Shown here: positions 1-8,773 of the stretch, one piece after another
How the letters are laid out: each line of letters begins with the position of its first letter
Numbering within the stretch: position 1 is the stretch's first letter
NCBI RefSeq assembly: GCF_021699195.1
Contig: NZ_SSXE01000080.1
Location: 1-39,798, forward strand
DNA: 39,798 bases
Direction of reading: 5' to 3'
From: Nonomuraea sp. MG754425
GTDB taxonomy: Bacteria; Actinomycetota; Actinomycetes; Streptosporangiales; Streptosporangiaceae
Notes under the pieces: model-generated
The model's database searches: none
Told to the model about the DNA's origin: nothing
What the model saw: the letters and a program-made list of their open reading frames with translations, nothing else
Position numbers and translations under genes: made by a program

Positions 1-1620
1 CCCCCGTCCGAACCCGCCCCCGAGATCGGCGTCCGCCTCGACGCGGTCGTCATCGGCGCCGGGTTCTCCGGCCTGTACATGCTGCACCGCCTGCACGGCC
101 TCGGCCTGAGCGCCCGCGTCTACGAGATCGGCGACGGCGTCGGCGGCACCTGGTACTGGAACAGGTACCCGGGCGCCCGCTGCGACGTGGAGAGCGTGGA
201 GTACTCCTACTCCTTCTCCGCGGACCTGCAGCAGACGTGGGACTGGACCGAGAGGTACCCGTCCCAGCCCGAGATCCTGCGCTACGCCGAACACGTCGCC
301 GGCCGGTTCGGCCTGCTCCGGGACATCCGCTTCCGCACCCGGGTCACCCGCGCCGTCTACGACGAGGCCGCGGCCCGCTGGCAGGTGGAGACCGACCGCG
401 GCGACCGGGTGTCGGCCCGGTTCCTCATCACCGCCGTGGGCTGCCTGTCGGCCGCCCGTGTCCCCGGCTTCCCGGGCGTCGAGACGTTCGCCGGCGAGAG
501 CTACCACACCGGACGCTGGCCGCACGAGGAGGTGGACTTCGCCGGCAAGCGGGTCGCGGTCATCGGCACCGGCTCCTCCGGCATCCAGATCATCCCGGTC
601 ATCGCCGAACGGGCCGCGCGGGTCACGGTCTTCCAGCGGACGCCCAACTTCACCATCCCGGCGTGGAACCGCCCGCTCCCGCCGGAGGAGGCCCGGCGGG
701 TCAAGGACGACTACGACGAGATCCGGCGCTCGATGCGGGCCTCCCTGTTCGGCATCGCGGCGGCCTTCAACCCGGACTCGGCGCTGGAGGCGTCCGAGCG
801 GGAGCGGCGGGAGGAGCTGGAGAAGCGGTGGGCGTACGGCGGGCCGGCCTTCCTCGGGGTCTTCGGCGACGTCGCGGTGGACGCGCGGGCCAACGAGATC
901 GTCGCGGAGTTCGTCCGGGAGAAGATCCGCGAGACGGTCGACGACCCGCGCGTGGCCGAGACGTTGTCGCCCCGCGACCACCCGATAGGCACCAAGCGCC
1001 CCTGCTTCGACACCGACTACTACGCCACCTTCAACCGGCCCGACGTGCATCTGGTGGACCTGCGCCGCACGCCGATCGAGGAGATCACCCCGACCGGCCT
1101 GCGCACCTCCGAGTCCGCGTACGAGGTGGACACCATCGTCTACGCCACCGGCTACGACGCGATGACCGGCCCGCTGCTCGCCATCGACGTCAGGGGCACG
1201 GGCGGGGCGGAACTGCGCGCCAAGTGGGCGGCCGGGCCCCGCACGTACCTGGGGCTGATGACGGCCGGGTTCCCCAACCTGTTCACCATCACCGGGCCCG
1301 GCAGCCCGTCGGTGCTCAGCAACATGTTCGTCTCCATCGAGCAGCACGTGGACCTGATCGCCGGCTGCCTGCGGCACGTGGCCGAGAGGGGCGCGCGCAC
1401 CGTCGAGCCCGATCCCGGCGCCGAGGACGCCTGGACGCGCCACGTCGGCGAGGTGGCGGAGCAGACGCTCTACCCGCGCGCCGACTCCTGGTACCTGGGC
1501 GCGAACGTCCCCGGCAAACCCCGGGTCTTCATGCCCTACGCCGGCGGGGTGGGCGTCTACCGCGAGACCTGCGACGAGATCGCGGCCAGGGGGTACGAGG
1601 GTTTCGTCCTGTCCCCCTGA
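1..1620 (+). CDS. Baeyer-Villiger monooxygenase (flavin-dependent), 5' end outside window
   Basis: The reading frame is open from base 1, and the FAD-binding motif GAGFSG (55-72) lies upstream of the first in-window ATG (79), so the true start is outside the window. Visible in order: the N-terminal Rossmann motif; the GTWYWNRYPGARCD segment typical of class I Baeyer-Villiger monooxygenases; the family fingerprint FxGxxxHxxxWP as FAGESYHTGRWP (487-522); and a second dinucleotide-binding motif GTGSSG (565-582) for NADPH. Such enzymes use NADPH and O2 to turn ketones into esters or lactones. The substrate cannot be read from the sequence. The stop is 13 bases from the convergent stop of the ABC-F gene. 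The class is confident; the cyclohexanone- or phenylacetone-monooxygenase subgroup is not resolved. Confidence 0.9.
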   Translation, partial: PPSEPAPEIGVRLDAVVIGAGFSGLYMLHRLHGLGLSARVYEIGDGVGGTWYWNRYPGARCDVESVEYSYSFSADLQQTWDWTERYPSQPEILRYAEHVAGRFGLLRDIRFRTRVTRAVYDEAAARWQVETDRGDRVSARFLITAVGCLSAARVPGFPGVETFAGESYHTGRWPHEEVDFAGKRVAVIGTGSSGIQIIPVIAERAARVTVFQRTPNFTIPAWNRPLPPEEARRVKDDYDEIRRSMRASLFGIAAAFNPDSALEASERERREELEKRWAYGGPAFLGVFGDVAVDARANEIVAEFVREKIRETVDDPRVAETLSPRDHPIGTKRPCFDTDYYATFNRPDVHLVDLRRTPIEEITPTGLRTSESAYEVDTIVYATGYDAMTGPLLAIDVRGTGGAELRAKWAAGPRTYLGLMTAGFPNLFTITGPGSPSVLSNMFVSIEQHVDLIAGCLRHVAERGARTVEPDPGAEDAWTRHVGEVAEQTLYPRADSWYLGANVPGKPRVFMPYAGGVGVYRETCDEIAARGYEGFVLSP

Positions 1621-1633
1621 GCCGGGCGCGCGA

Positions 1634-3259
<1,626 letters not shown>

Positions 3260-3276
3260 ACGAGAAACCTCGGCAG

Positions 3277-3306
3277 AAAACCCGGGCGCACGCGAAAGAG
3301 GCCCGG
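3277..3306 (-). terminator. terminator-like attenuator hairpin upstream of the ABC-F gene
   Basis: Read on the minus strand, CCGGGC (3306-3301 side) and GCCCGG (3287-3282) form a 6-bp G+C stem around a 13-base loop. The stem is followed by G and four T (3280-3277), 18 bases before the ABC-F start codon. The upstream arm can instead pair with CCCGGC at 3379-3384, giving a possible antiterminator. Stem strength was judged by eye, not by folding. Confidence 0.45.
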
Positions 3307-3389
3307 CGAAAGGGACGGGTATGAGGGAACGACGACCTGGGCCGCGTCGGGGGACGGTGGTCACACGCCTGCCCCGGGGCCGGGTCAAC

Positions 3390-3427
3390 CTCCGGTATCA
3401 CCCGGAGATGTCGTCGTCACCTGCCAC
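3390..3427 (-). promoter_or_regulatory. leader ORF and stop-codon hairpin (putative ribosome-mediated attenuator)
   Basis: On the minus strand AGGAG (3438-3434) sits 6 bases before GTG at 3427, which opens a 9-codon ORF VAGDDDISG ending with TGA at 3400-3398. The stop codon lies in the loop of a perfect hairpin CTCCGG-GTGATA-CCGGAG (3407-3390). A ribosome stalled on this ORF would melt the hairpin and could redirect downstream folding. A second overlapping ORF from ATG 3447 encodes 20 residues ending at 3385 and also spans the hairpin, but its ribosome binding site is weaker. ABC-F genes in Gram-positives are known to use leader-peptide attenuation; its use here is inference. Confidence 0.45.
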
Positions 3428-3550
3428 GTCTGTCTCCTATGTGTCATGCACGAGTGCCTGCCACTGTAGCAGCCGCCGCGAGATGGTCCTGCCATGCTCG
3501 TCCGGCGGCATGTGCGAGGGGGGACTTGCACGGGAATGCGGCGAGGTGCA

Positions 3551-3586
3551 CTGTCGTCGTTGACTCTACTGTCGTCGTTAACTCTT
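3551..3586 (+). repeat. 18-bp direct repeat upstream of the phoX-like gene
   Basis: Two adjacent 18-base copies, CTGTCGTCGTTGACTCTA (3551-3568) and CTGTCGTCGTTAACTCTT (3569-3586), differ at 2 positions. They lie about 70 bases before the phoX-like start, in a locally less GC-rich stretch that also holds a TTGACT -35-like element. Direct repeats containing GTT(G/A)AC resemble the layout of phosphate-regulator (PhoP) boxes, but the 18-base period is not the usual 11, so the regulator is unassigned. Confidence 0.5.
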
Positions 3587-3652
3587 CTGACAGCCCGCGG
3601 TCCACCTCGCCGCCTACCGTCGGCGGGGCCGCACCCCCCATGGGAGGTTTCG

Positions 3653-4810
3653 ATGGAGCGTCGTCATTTCCTGCGCGCCTCCGTGCTCGGCGCGAGCACG
3701 GTCGCCTTCTCCGGCAGTCTCTGGCAGGCCGCCGCGCACGCCGCGCCCGCGCAGAACGCCACCGGCCCCTACGGCGCGCTGCTCGCGCCCGACGCCAACG
3801 GCATCCGCCTGCCCGCCGGCTTCACCAGCCAGGTGATCGCCCGGTCCGGGCAGGCCGTCGCGGGCACGTCCTACGCCTGGCACAGCGCCCCCGACGGCGG
3901 CGCGTGCTTCGCCGACGGCAGCGGCTGGATCTACGTGTCCAACTCCGAGATCAACCCCGGCGGCGGCGCCTCGGCCGTCCGCTTCGACTCCGGCGGCGTC
4001 GTCACCTCGGCGTACCGCATCCTGTCCGGCACCCGGACCAACTGCGCGGGCGGGAAGACGCCCTGGGACACCTGGCTGTCCTGCGAGGAGGTCAGCCGCG
4101 GCTTCGTGTACGAGACCTACCCGTTCGGCGGCACCGCCGTGCAGCGGCCCGCGATGGGCCGGTTCAAGCACGAGGCCGCCGCCGCCGACCCGGTGCGGCG
4201 CGTGGTCTACCTCACCGAGGACGAGACCGACGGCCGCTTCTACCGGTTCATCCCCACGACGTGGGGCGACCTGTCGTCCGGCGTGCTTCAGGTGTTCATC
4301 GCCGGCTCCGCCACGTCGGGCTCGTTCACCTGGGCCGACGTGCCCGACCCCGACGGCTCGCCGACGGTCACCCGCAGCCAGGTGTCCGGCTCCAAGTCGT
4401 TCAACGGCGGCGAGGGCTGCTACTACGCCGGCGACACCGTCTGGTTCACCACCAAGGGCGACAACCGGGTGTGGCAGGTCAACTTAACGAGCGGCACCTA
4501 CGAACTCGCCTACGACGACGACCTCGTCAGCCCGGGGACGCCGCCGCTCACCGGCGTCGACAACGTCACCGGCGCCGCCTCCGGCGACCTCTACGTGGCC
4601 GAGGACGGCGGCAACATGGAGATCTGCCTGATCACCCCCGACGACAAGATCTCCCCGTTCCTCCGCATCGACGGCCAGAGCTCCTCGGAGATCACCGGTC
4701 CGGCCTTCAACCCGGCCGGCGACCGGCTGTACTTCTCCTCCCAGCGCGGCACGTCGGGCTCGTCGTCCGGCGGGATCACCTACTGCGTGACCGGCCCGTT
4801 CCGCACGTGA
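3653..4810 (+). CDS. phoX: PhoX-like alkaline phosphatase, Tat-exported
   Basis: 385 residues. The start ATG 3653 is supported by GGGAGG five bases upstream and by the twin-arginine signal MERRHFLRASVLGAST that begins there, followed by a hydrophobic stretch and AHAAPA cleavage region. The PhoX (DUF839) core motif NCAGGKTPWDTWLSCEE is present, with Cys131 at the position of the conserved metal-binding Cys and Glu145-Glu146 following Cys144. FNGGEGCYY and VAEDGGNMEIC are further family blocks. PhoX enzymes are secreted Ca/Fe-dependent phosphomonoesterases that release phosphate from organic esters. The protein is shorter than classical PhoX. Codon 278 is TTA, rare in this genome, hinting at bldA-type control. 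A strong hairpin follows the stop. Confidence 0.85.
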   Translation: MERRHFLRASVLGASTVAFSGSLWQAAAHAAPAQNATGPYGALLAPDANGIRLPAGFTSQVIARSGQAVAGTSYAWHSAPDGGACFADGSGWIYVSNSEINPGGGASAVRFDSGGVVTSAYRILSGTRTNCAGGKTPWDTWLSCEEVSRGFVYETYPFGGTAVQRPAMGRFKHEAAAADPVRRVVYLTEDETDGRFYRFIPTTWGDLSSGVLQVFIAGSATSGSFTWADVPDPDGSPTVTRSQVSGSKSFNGGEGCYYAGDTVWFTTKGDNRVWQVNLTSGTYELAYDDDLVSPGTPPLTGVDNVTGAASGDLYVAEDGGNMEICLITPDDKISPFLRIDGQSSSEITGPAFNPAGDRLYFSSQRGTSGSSSGGITYCVTGPFRT

Positions 4811-4816
4811 GCGGCG

Positions 4817-4851
4817 GGCGGGCCGCGGCGCTCACGTGACCGCGGCCCGCC
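4817..4851 (+). terminator. 12-bp hairpin after the phoX-like gene
   Basis: GGCGGGCCGCGG (4817-4828) and CCGCGGCCCGCC (4840-4851) are perfectly complementary around an 11-base loop. It begins 6 bases after the phoX-like stop. There is no T-run, as is common for actinobacterial terminators. Confidence 0.7.
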
Positions 4852-4933
4852 CGGGAGGCCCGGCGAAAGCGGGAGAAAGGCACTCAGTACCCTCGGAAGA
4901 GAACAGCCGCAGGGTTTCGGAGGACTGCCCAAG

Positions 4934-5194
4934 GTGCCAGGGAACGAGACGACCGCCTTGAGGCGCGGGATAAGGGCCAGGCCCAACGCCATCTGTGTCG
5001 GCGGGCCCTGCCACGGCATGCTCACCCGCATCCACCAGGACGTCGGCGTGGTCCACGTGCCGGTCCGGCCGCCCTGCGAGGCCCCGGACGGGGCGTACCG
5101 GATCACCTCGCGGCGGGTGCACCACCCTTCCAGCGACGTCCCGTTCACCGTGCTCACCTGGGCCGACGCCGCCGGCGTGGAGGAATCCGCCTGA
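4934..5194 (+). CDS. small C-x4-C-H protein, copy 1 (function unknown)
   Basis: 86 residues, GTG start with GGAGG ten bases upstream. No signal peptide or membrane segment. The central block NAICVGGPCHGMLTR holds Cys21, Cys26 and His27, a possible metal or thiol site, followed by QDVGVVHVPV, then YRIT, RV and a C-terminal WAD. A second member of the same family is encoded at 7448-7705 (NAICLGGPCHGLLTR, QDIGILTIPV, YRIT, RV, WAD), so the family is real rather than a chance ORF. This copy lies 43 bases upstream of the LysR gene and in line with formate dehydrogenase; the other ends the molybdate operon. I do not recognise a named family. A role near formate or molybdate metabolism is only suggested by position. 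Confidence 0.75.
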   Translation: MPGNETTALRRGIRARPNAICVGGPCHGMLTRIHQDVGVVHVPVRPPCEAPDGAYRITSRRVHHPSSDVPFTVLTWADAAGVEESA

Positions 5195-5237
5195 TCCCGG
5201 GATGGACGCGGCGGGCCTGCCCGGGGGATGCTGTGAC

Positions 5238-6167
5238 GTGCTGTTACGCCAGTTGGAATATCTCGTGGCGCTGGCCCGCGAGCGGCACTTCGCCCGCGCC
5301 GCCGCGGCCTGCCACGTCTCGCAGCCGTCGCTCTCGGCGGCCATCCGCAAGCTGGAGCGCGAGCTGGACGTGCCCCTGGTGCGGCGCGGGCAGCGCTTCG
5401 CCGGGCTGACCCCGGAGGGCGAGCGGGTGCTGCTGTGGGCGCACCGCATCCTCGCCGACACCGACGCCCTGCGCCAGGACCTGTCCAGGATGCGCGGGGG
5501 CCTGTCGGGCACGCTGCGCATGGGCGCGATCCCGACCGCGCTGACCGCCGCCTCGCTGCTGACGACGCCGTTCTGCGAGCGCTACCCGCACGTGCGGGTG
5601 CTGCTCACGTCGCTGTCGTCGCGGGAGATCGCGCGCCGGCTGGGCGACTTCGAGATCGACATGGCCATGACGTACCTGGACGACGAGCGGGAGCACCTCG
5701 GCGAGGTCCGCGTCAGCCCGCTGTACGAGGAGCGCTACCTGCTGCTCACCCCCGCCGACGGCGAACTGGCCGACCGGCGGACGGCGCGCTGGGCGGAGGT
5801 CGCCGCGCTGCCCCTGTGCCTGCTCGCCCCCGAGATGCGCAACCGCCGCATCCTGGACGCCAACTTCCGGGCCGCCGGCGCGGTGGCCGTCCCCGCGATC
5901 GAGACCGACACCGTCTCCGCGCTGTTCGCGCACGTGGCCACCCAGCGCTGGTCCAGCGTGATCGCGCACGCGTGGCTGCACATGTTCGGCGTCCCCGACG
6001 GCATGCGGGTGGTCCGGCTGGAGCGGCCGGCCAGGGAGCCGCGGGTGGGGCTGGTCGTGGCCGGTACGGGCCCGGAGTCGGTGCTGGCCAGAGCCGTGCT
6101 GGACATCGCCCGCGACCTCGATCTGCGTGAGGTGTTCGACCGGCTGACCCGCGCGCACCTGGCATAG
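5238..6167 (+). CDS. LysR-family regulator, likely of the adjacent formate dehydrogenase
   Basis: 309 residues. The N-terminal winged helix is clear (LRQLEYLVALARERHFARAA, then CHVSQPSLSAAIRKLERELD), followed by the periplasmic-binding-like effector domain. GTG at 5238 is chosen because the conserved LysR N-terminus begins at once and a GGGGGA element lies about 10 bases upstream; the longer upstream frame overlaps the preceding small gene. The third codon is TTA, rare here, so translation may depend on the leucyl tRNA for UUA. It precedes formate dehydrogenase on the same strand by 94 bases, and a short palindrome lies in that gap. The effector is unknown; formate is a guess from context. 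Confidence 0.9.
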   Translation: MLLRQLEYLVALARERHFARAAAACHVSQPSLSAAIRKLERELDVPLVRRGQRFAGLTPEGERVLLWAHRILADTDALRQDLSRMRGGLSGTLRMGAIPTALTAASLLTTPFCERYPHVRVLLTSLSSREIARRLGDFEIDMAMTYLDDEREHLGEVRVSPLYEERYLLLTPADGELADRRTARWAEVAALPLCLLAPEMRNRRILDANFRAAGAVAVPAIETDTVSALFAHVATQRWSSVIAHAWLHMFGVPDGMRVVRLERPAREPRVGLVVAGTGPESVLARAVLDIARDLDLREVFDRLTRAHLA

Positions 6168-6174
6168 ACGGGGC

Positions 6175-6188
6175 CTATCACCCGATAG
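6175..6188. promoter_or_regulatory. palindrome CTATC-accc-GATAG between lysR and fdh
   Basis: Perfect 5-bp inverted repeat with a 4-base spacer, 8 bases after the LysR stop and 73 bases before the fdh start. It has the small dyad form often seen in LysR-type operators. A TTGACC -35-like element follows at 6200-6205. Binding is inference. Confidence 0.35.
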
Positions 6189-6261
6189 ACACAAACGCTT
6201 TGACCTGCGAAGACCCGTCGGCGGACAGTGAGATCACCCCACCGACGAGGAGCGGATTCCC

Positions 6262-7437
6262 ATGGCGAAGGTGCTGTGCGTGCTGTACGACGACCCCATC
6301 GACGGATACCCCATCTCCTACGCCCGCGACGACCTGCCCGAGCTGGCGGGTTACCCGGGCGGCCAGAGCCTGCCCAGCCCCAAGGGCGTCGACTTCACCC
6401 CCGGCCGGCTGCTCGGCAGCGTCTCGGGCGAGCTGGGGCTGCGCCGGTTCCTGGAGGAGCGCGGCCACACCCTCGTGGTCACCTCCGACAAGGACGGCGA
6501 CGGCACTGCTGACGGGTCGGAGTTCGACCGCGAGCTGGCCGACGCCGACGTGGTGATCTCCCAGCCGTTCTGGCCCGCGTACCTGACCGCCGAGCGCATC
6601 GCCCGCGCGCCCCGGCTGAAGCTGGCCATCACCGCCGGAATCGGCTCCGACCACGTCGACCTGGACGCCGCCATCGCCCGGCGCGTCACGGTCGCCGAGG
6701 TCACCTACTGCAACAGCATCAGCGTCGCCGAGCACGTCGTGATGATGATCCTGTCGCTGGTGCGCGACTACCTGCCCGCCCACCGGACGGTGCTGGACGG
6801 CGGCTGGAACATCGCCGACTGCGTCGCCCGCTCGTACGACGTGGAGGGCATGCACATCGGCACCGTCGCCGCCGGCCGCATCGGCACGGCGGTGCTGCGC
6901 CGGCTCAAGCCGTTCGACGTGCACCTGCACTACACCGACCGGCACCGGCTGCCAGCCGAGGTCGAGGAGGAGCTCGGGCTCACCTTCCACCCGGACGCCG
7001 CCGACATGGTCCCGCACTGCGACGTGGTGACCGTCAACGCGCCGCTGCACCCGGAGACGGAGGGGCTGTTCGGCGACGAGCTGCTCGCCACGATGAAGCG
7101 CGGCGCGTACCTGATCAACACCGCCCGCGCCAGGATCGCCGACCGCGACGCGATCGTGCGCGCGCTGGAGAGCGGCCGGCTGGCCGGGTACGCCGGCGAC
7201 GTCTGGTACCCGCAGCCCGCCCCCGCCGACCACCCGTGGCGCACGATGCCGCACCACGGCATGACCCCGCACATCTCCGGTTCGTCGCTGTCGGCGCAGG
7301 CCCGCTACGCCGCCGGCACCCGCGAGATCCTGGAGGCGTGGCTGGACGGCACGCCGATCCGCGAGGAGTACCTGATCGTCGAGGGCGGCGCGCTGGCCGG
7401 GGCCGGCGCGCACTCCTACAGCACGCGGACGCGGTAG
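6262..7437 (+). CDS. fdh: NAD-dependent formate dehydrogenase (metal-free, D-2-hydroxyacid dehydrogenase family)
   Basis: 391 residues, ATG with GAGGAG nine bases upstream. Oxidises formate to CO2 with NAD+ (EC 1.17.1.9). The sequence is close to the Pseudomonas-type enzyme throughout: nucleotide-binding motif GTVAAGRIG; Arg289 in NTARARIADRD; Gln318 in WYPQPAPADHPW; His337 in MTPHISGSS. These match the catalytic Arg284, Gln313 and His332 of the Pseudomonas enzyme with a constant shift of five. The C-terminal block EEYLIVEGGALAGAGAHSYS is also diagnostic. This class uses no molybdenum, so the molybdate operon next door does not serve it directly. It probably supplies NADH and detoxifies formate. 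The stop is 10 bases from the convergent small gene. Confidence 0.95.
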   Translation: MAKVLCVLYDDPIDGYPISYARDDLPELAGYPGGQSLPSPKGVDFTPGRLLGSVSGELGLRRFLEERGHTLVVTSDKDGDGTADGSEFDRELADADVVISQPFWPAYLTAERIARAPRLKLAITAGIGSDHVDLDAAIARRVTVAEVTYCNSISVAEHVVMMILSLVRDYLPAHRTVLDGGWNIADCVARSYDVEGMHIGTVAAGRIGTAVLRRLKPFDVHLHYTDRHRLPAEVEEELGLTFHPDAADMVPHCDVVTVNAPLHPETEGLFGDELLATMKRGAYLINTARARIADRDAIVRALESGRLAGYAGDVWYPQPAPADHPWRTMPHHGMTPHISGSSLSAQARYAAGTREILEAWLDGTPIREEYLIVEGGALAGAGAHSYSTRTR

Positions 7438-7447
7438 CGGCGCCCGG

Positions 7448-7705
7448 TCAGGGGGTCAGGCCGCAGGAGCGGGGCTGGTCGGCCCAGTGCAGGGCGACGT
7501 ACGCCTCGGCCTGGCCCCAGTAGCGCACCCGCTCGCGCGTGATGCGGTAGCGGGCACGGGTCTCGGGCTGGTCGGGCGACTGGCGCGGCACGGGGATGGT
7601 CAGGATGCCGATGTCCTGCTCGACGCGGGTGAGCAGGCCGTGGCAGGGCCCGCCCAGGCAGATCGCGTTGCAGTCGTGGCCGGTCACGGCCGGTCCGGCG
7701 CTCAT
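7448..7705 (-). CDS. small C-x4-C-H protein, copy 2, last gene of the molybdate operon
   Basis: 85 residues; the start codon overlaps the modC stop by 4 bases (ATGA), so it should be translated with modC. The block NAICLGGPCHGLLTR carries Cys16, Cys21 and His22, then QDIGILTIPV, YRITRERV and HWAD. The same blocks in the same order and spacing occur in the gene at 4934-5194. An extra Cys12 is not shared. No signal peptide or membrane segment. Function unknown. Fixed coupling to modC suggests a link with molybdate uptake or use, while the other copy sits with formate dehydrogenase. Confidence 0.78.
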   Translation of the reverse strand: MSAGPAVTGHDCNAICLGGPCHGLLTRVEQDIGILTIPVPRQSPDQPETRARYRITRERVRYWGQAEAYVALHWADQPRSCGLTP

Positions 7706-8733
7706 GCGGGGTAGGCGTGCGTCTCGGTGGCCTTGACCGAGGCCCAGACCTGCCGGCCGGGGCTGAGGTCGAGGTCGGCGACGGCGGCGGGGGTGATGTC
7801 GGCGAAGGCGGTGACGGGGCCGTCGAGGTGCACCCGGACGTTGTCGCCGTGCCGTTCGACGCCCTCGACGCGGGCCTGCCAGAGGTTGCGCGGGCTGCCG
7901 TCGGGGCGGGTCCGGTACAGCGCCACGGCGGCGGGCGGGAAGGCCACGAACGCGGCCCCGTCCAGTTCCTCACTGGTGTGCAGCAGCAGTTCGCCGGCCT
8001 TGACCAGGTTCCCGTCGGCCACGCCCCGGTACAGGTTGAGCCCGACCAGGCGGGCGACGTAGTCGGTACGGGGACGGCGGGCCACCTCGGCCGGTGTGCC
8101 CTGCTGGACGACGCCGCCGTGCTCGATGACGACCAGGCGGTCGGCCAGCACCATGGCGTCGAGCGGGTCGTGGGTGACCAGGACGGTGACGCCGTCGAAG
8201 TCGGCCAGGTGGCGGCGGAGCTGGGAGCGGATCTCCAGGCGGGTGTGCGCGTCGAGCGCGGCCAGCGGCTCGTCGAGCAGGAGCAGTTCGGGCCGCACGG
8301 CCAGGGCGCGGGCGAGCGCGACCCGCTGGGCCTGACCCCCGGACAGTTGCCGCGGCTTGGCGGCGGCGCGGTCGGCCAGGCCAACCCGCTCCAGCATGGC
8401 GGCGGCCACGCGGCGGGACCCGGCCCTGGACACGCCCTGGCAGCGCGGCCCGAAGGCGACGTTGTCCAGCGCCGTCAGGTGCGGGAAGAGCAGGTAGTCC
8501 TGGAACACCATGCCGATCGGGCGGCTCTCGGCGGGCAGGGTGTGCAGCGGCCGCCCGCGCAGCGTGATGCGCCCGCCGGACATGCGGGTGAGCCCGGCCA
8601 GGGCGCGCAGCGCGGTGGTCTTGCCCGCGCCGTTGGGGCCGAGCAGCGCCACCACCTCGCCGGGGGCGACCTCCAGGGCGATGTCGAGGGTGAAGGCCGG
8701 CCGGGTGACCACCAGCCGGGCGTCGAGGGTCAT
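7702..8733 (-). CDS. modC: molybdate ABC transporter ATP-binding protein ModC
   Basis: 343 residues from ATG 8733 (MTLDARLVV). I prefer this start because GGAGGAG lies just upstream; a start at 8757 would place that site inside the gene. Walker A GPNGAGKTT, signature LSGGQAQRVALARAL, Walker B LLLLDEPLAALD and the H-loop VTHD are present. After the ATPase domain come about 100 residues with a C-terminal Mop/TOBE-like domain (RVEGVERHGDNVRVHLDG), the molybdate-sensing module typical of ModC. It powers the ModB permease and is followed by the overlapping small C-x4-C-H gene. Confidence 0.93.
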   Translation of the reverse strand: MTLDARLVVTRPAFTLDIALEVAPGEVVALLGPNGAGKTTALRALAGLTRMSGGRITLRGRPLHTLPAESRPIGMVFQDYLLFPHLTALDNVAFGPRCQGVSRAGSRRVAAAMLERVGLADRAAAKPRQLSGGQAQRVALARALAVRPELLLLDEPLAALDAHTRLEIRSQLRRHLADFDGVTVLVTHDPLDAMVLADRLVVIEHGGVVQQGTPAEVARRPRTDYVARLVGLNLYRGVADGNLVKAGELLLHTSEELDGAAFVAFPPAAVALYRTRPDGSPRNLWQARVEGVERHGDNVRVHLDGPVTAFADITPAAVADLDLSPGRQVWASVKATETHAYPA

Positions 8734-8773
8734 GGCACGCTCCTCCTCCGTACGCACGGGGGCCCGCCGGCGG

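Noticed and set aside
4985..5020. C-x4-C-H motif as a covalent haem c site
   Set aside because: Neither copy has a signal peptide or membrane anchor, so periplasmic-type haem attachment is unlikely.
6262..7437. Molybdenum-dependent formate dehydrogenase
   Set aside because: The protein is the D-2-hydroxyacid dehydrogenase-type enzyme with Arg-Gln-His catalytic residues, not a molybdopterin protein.
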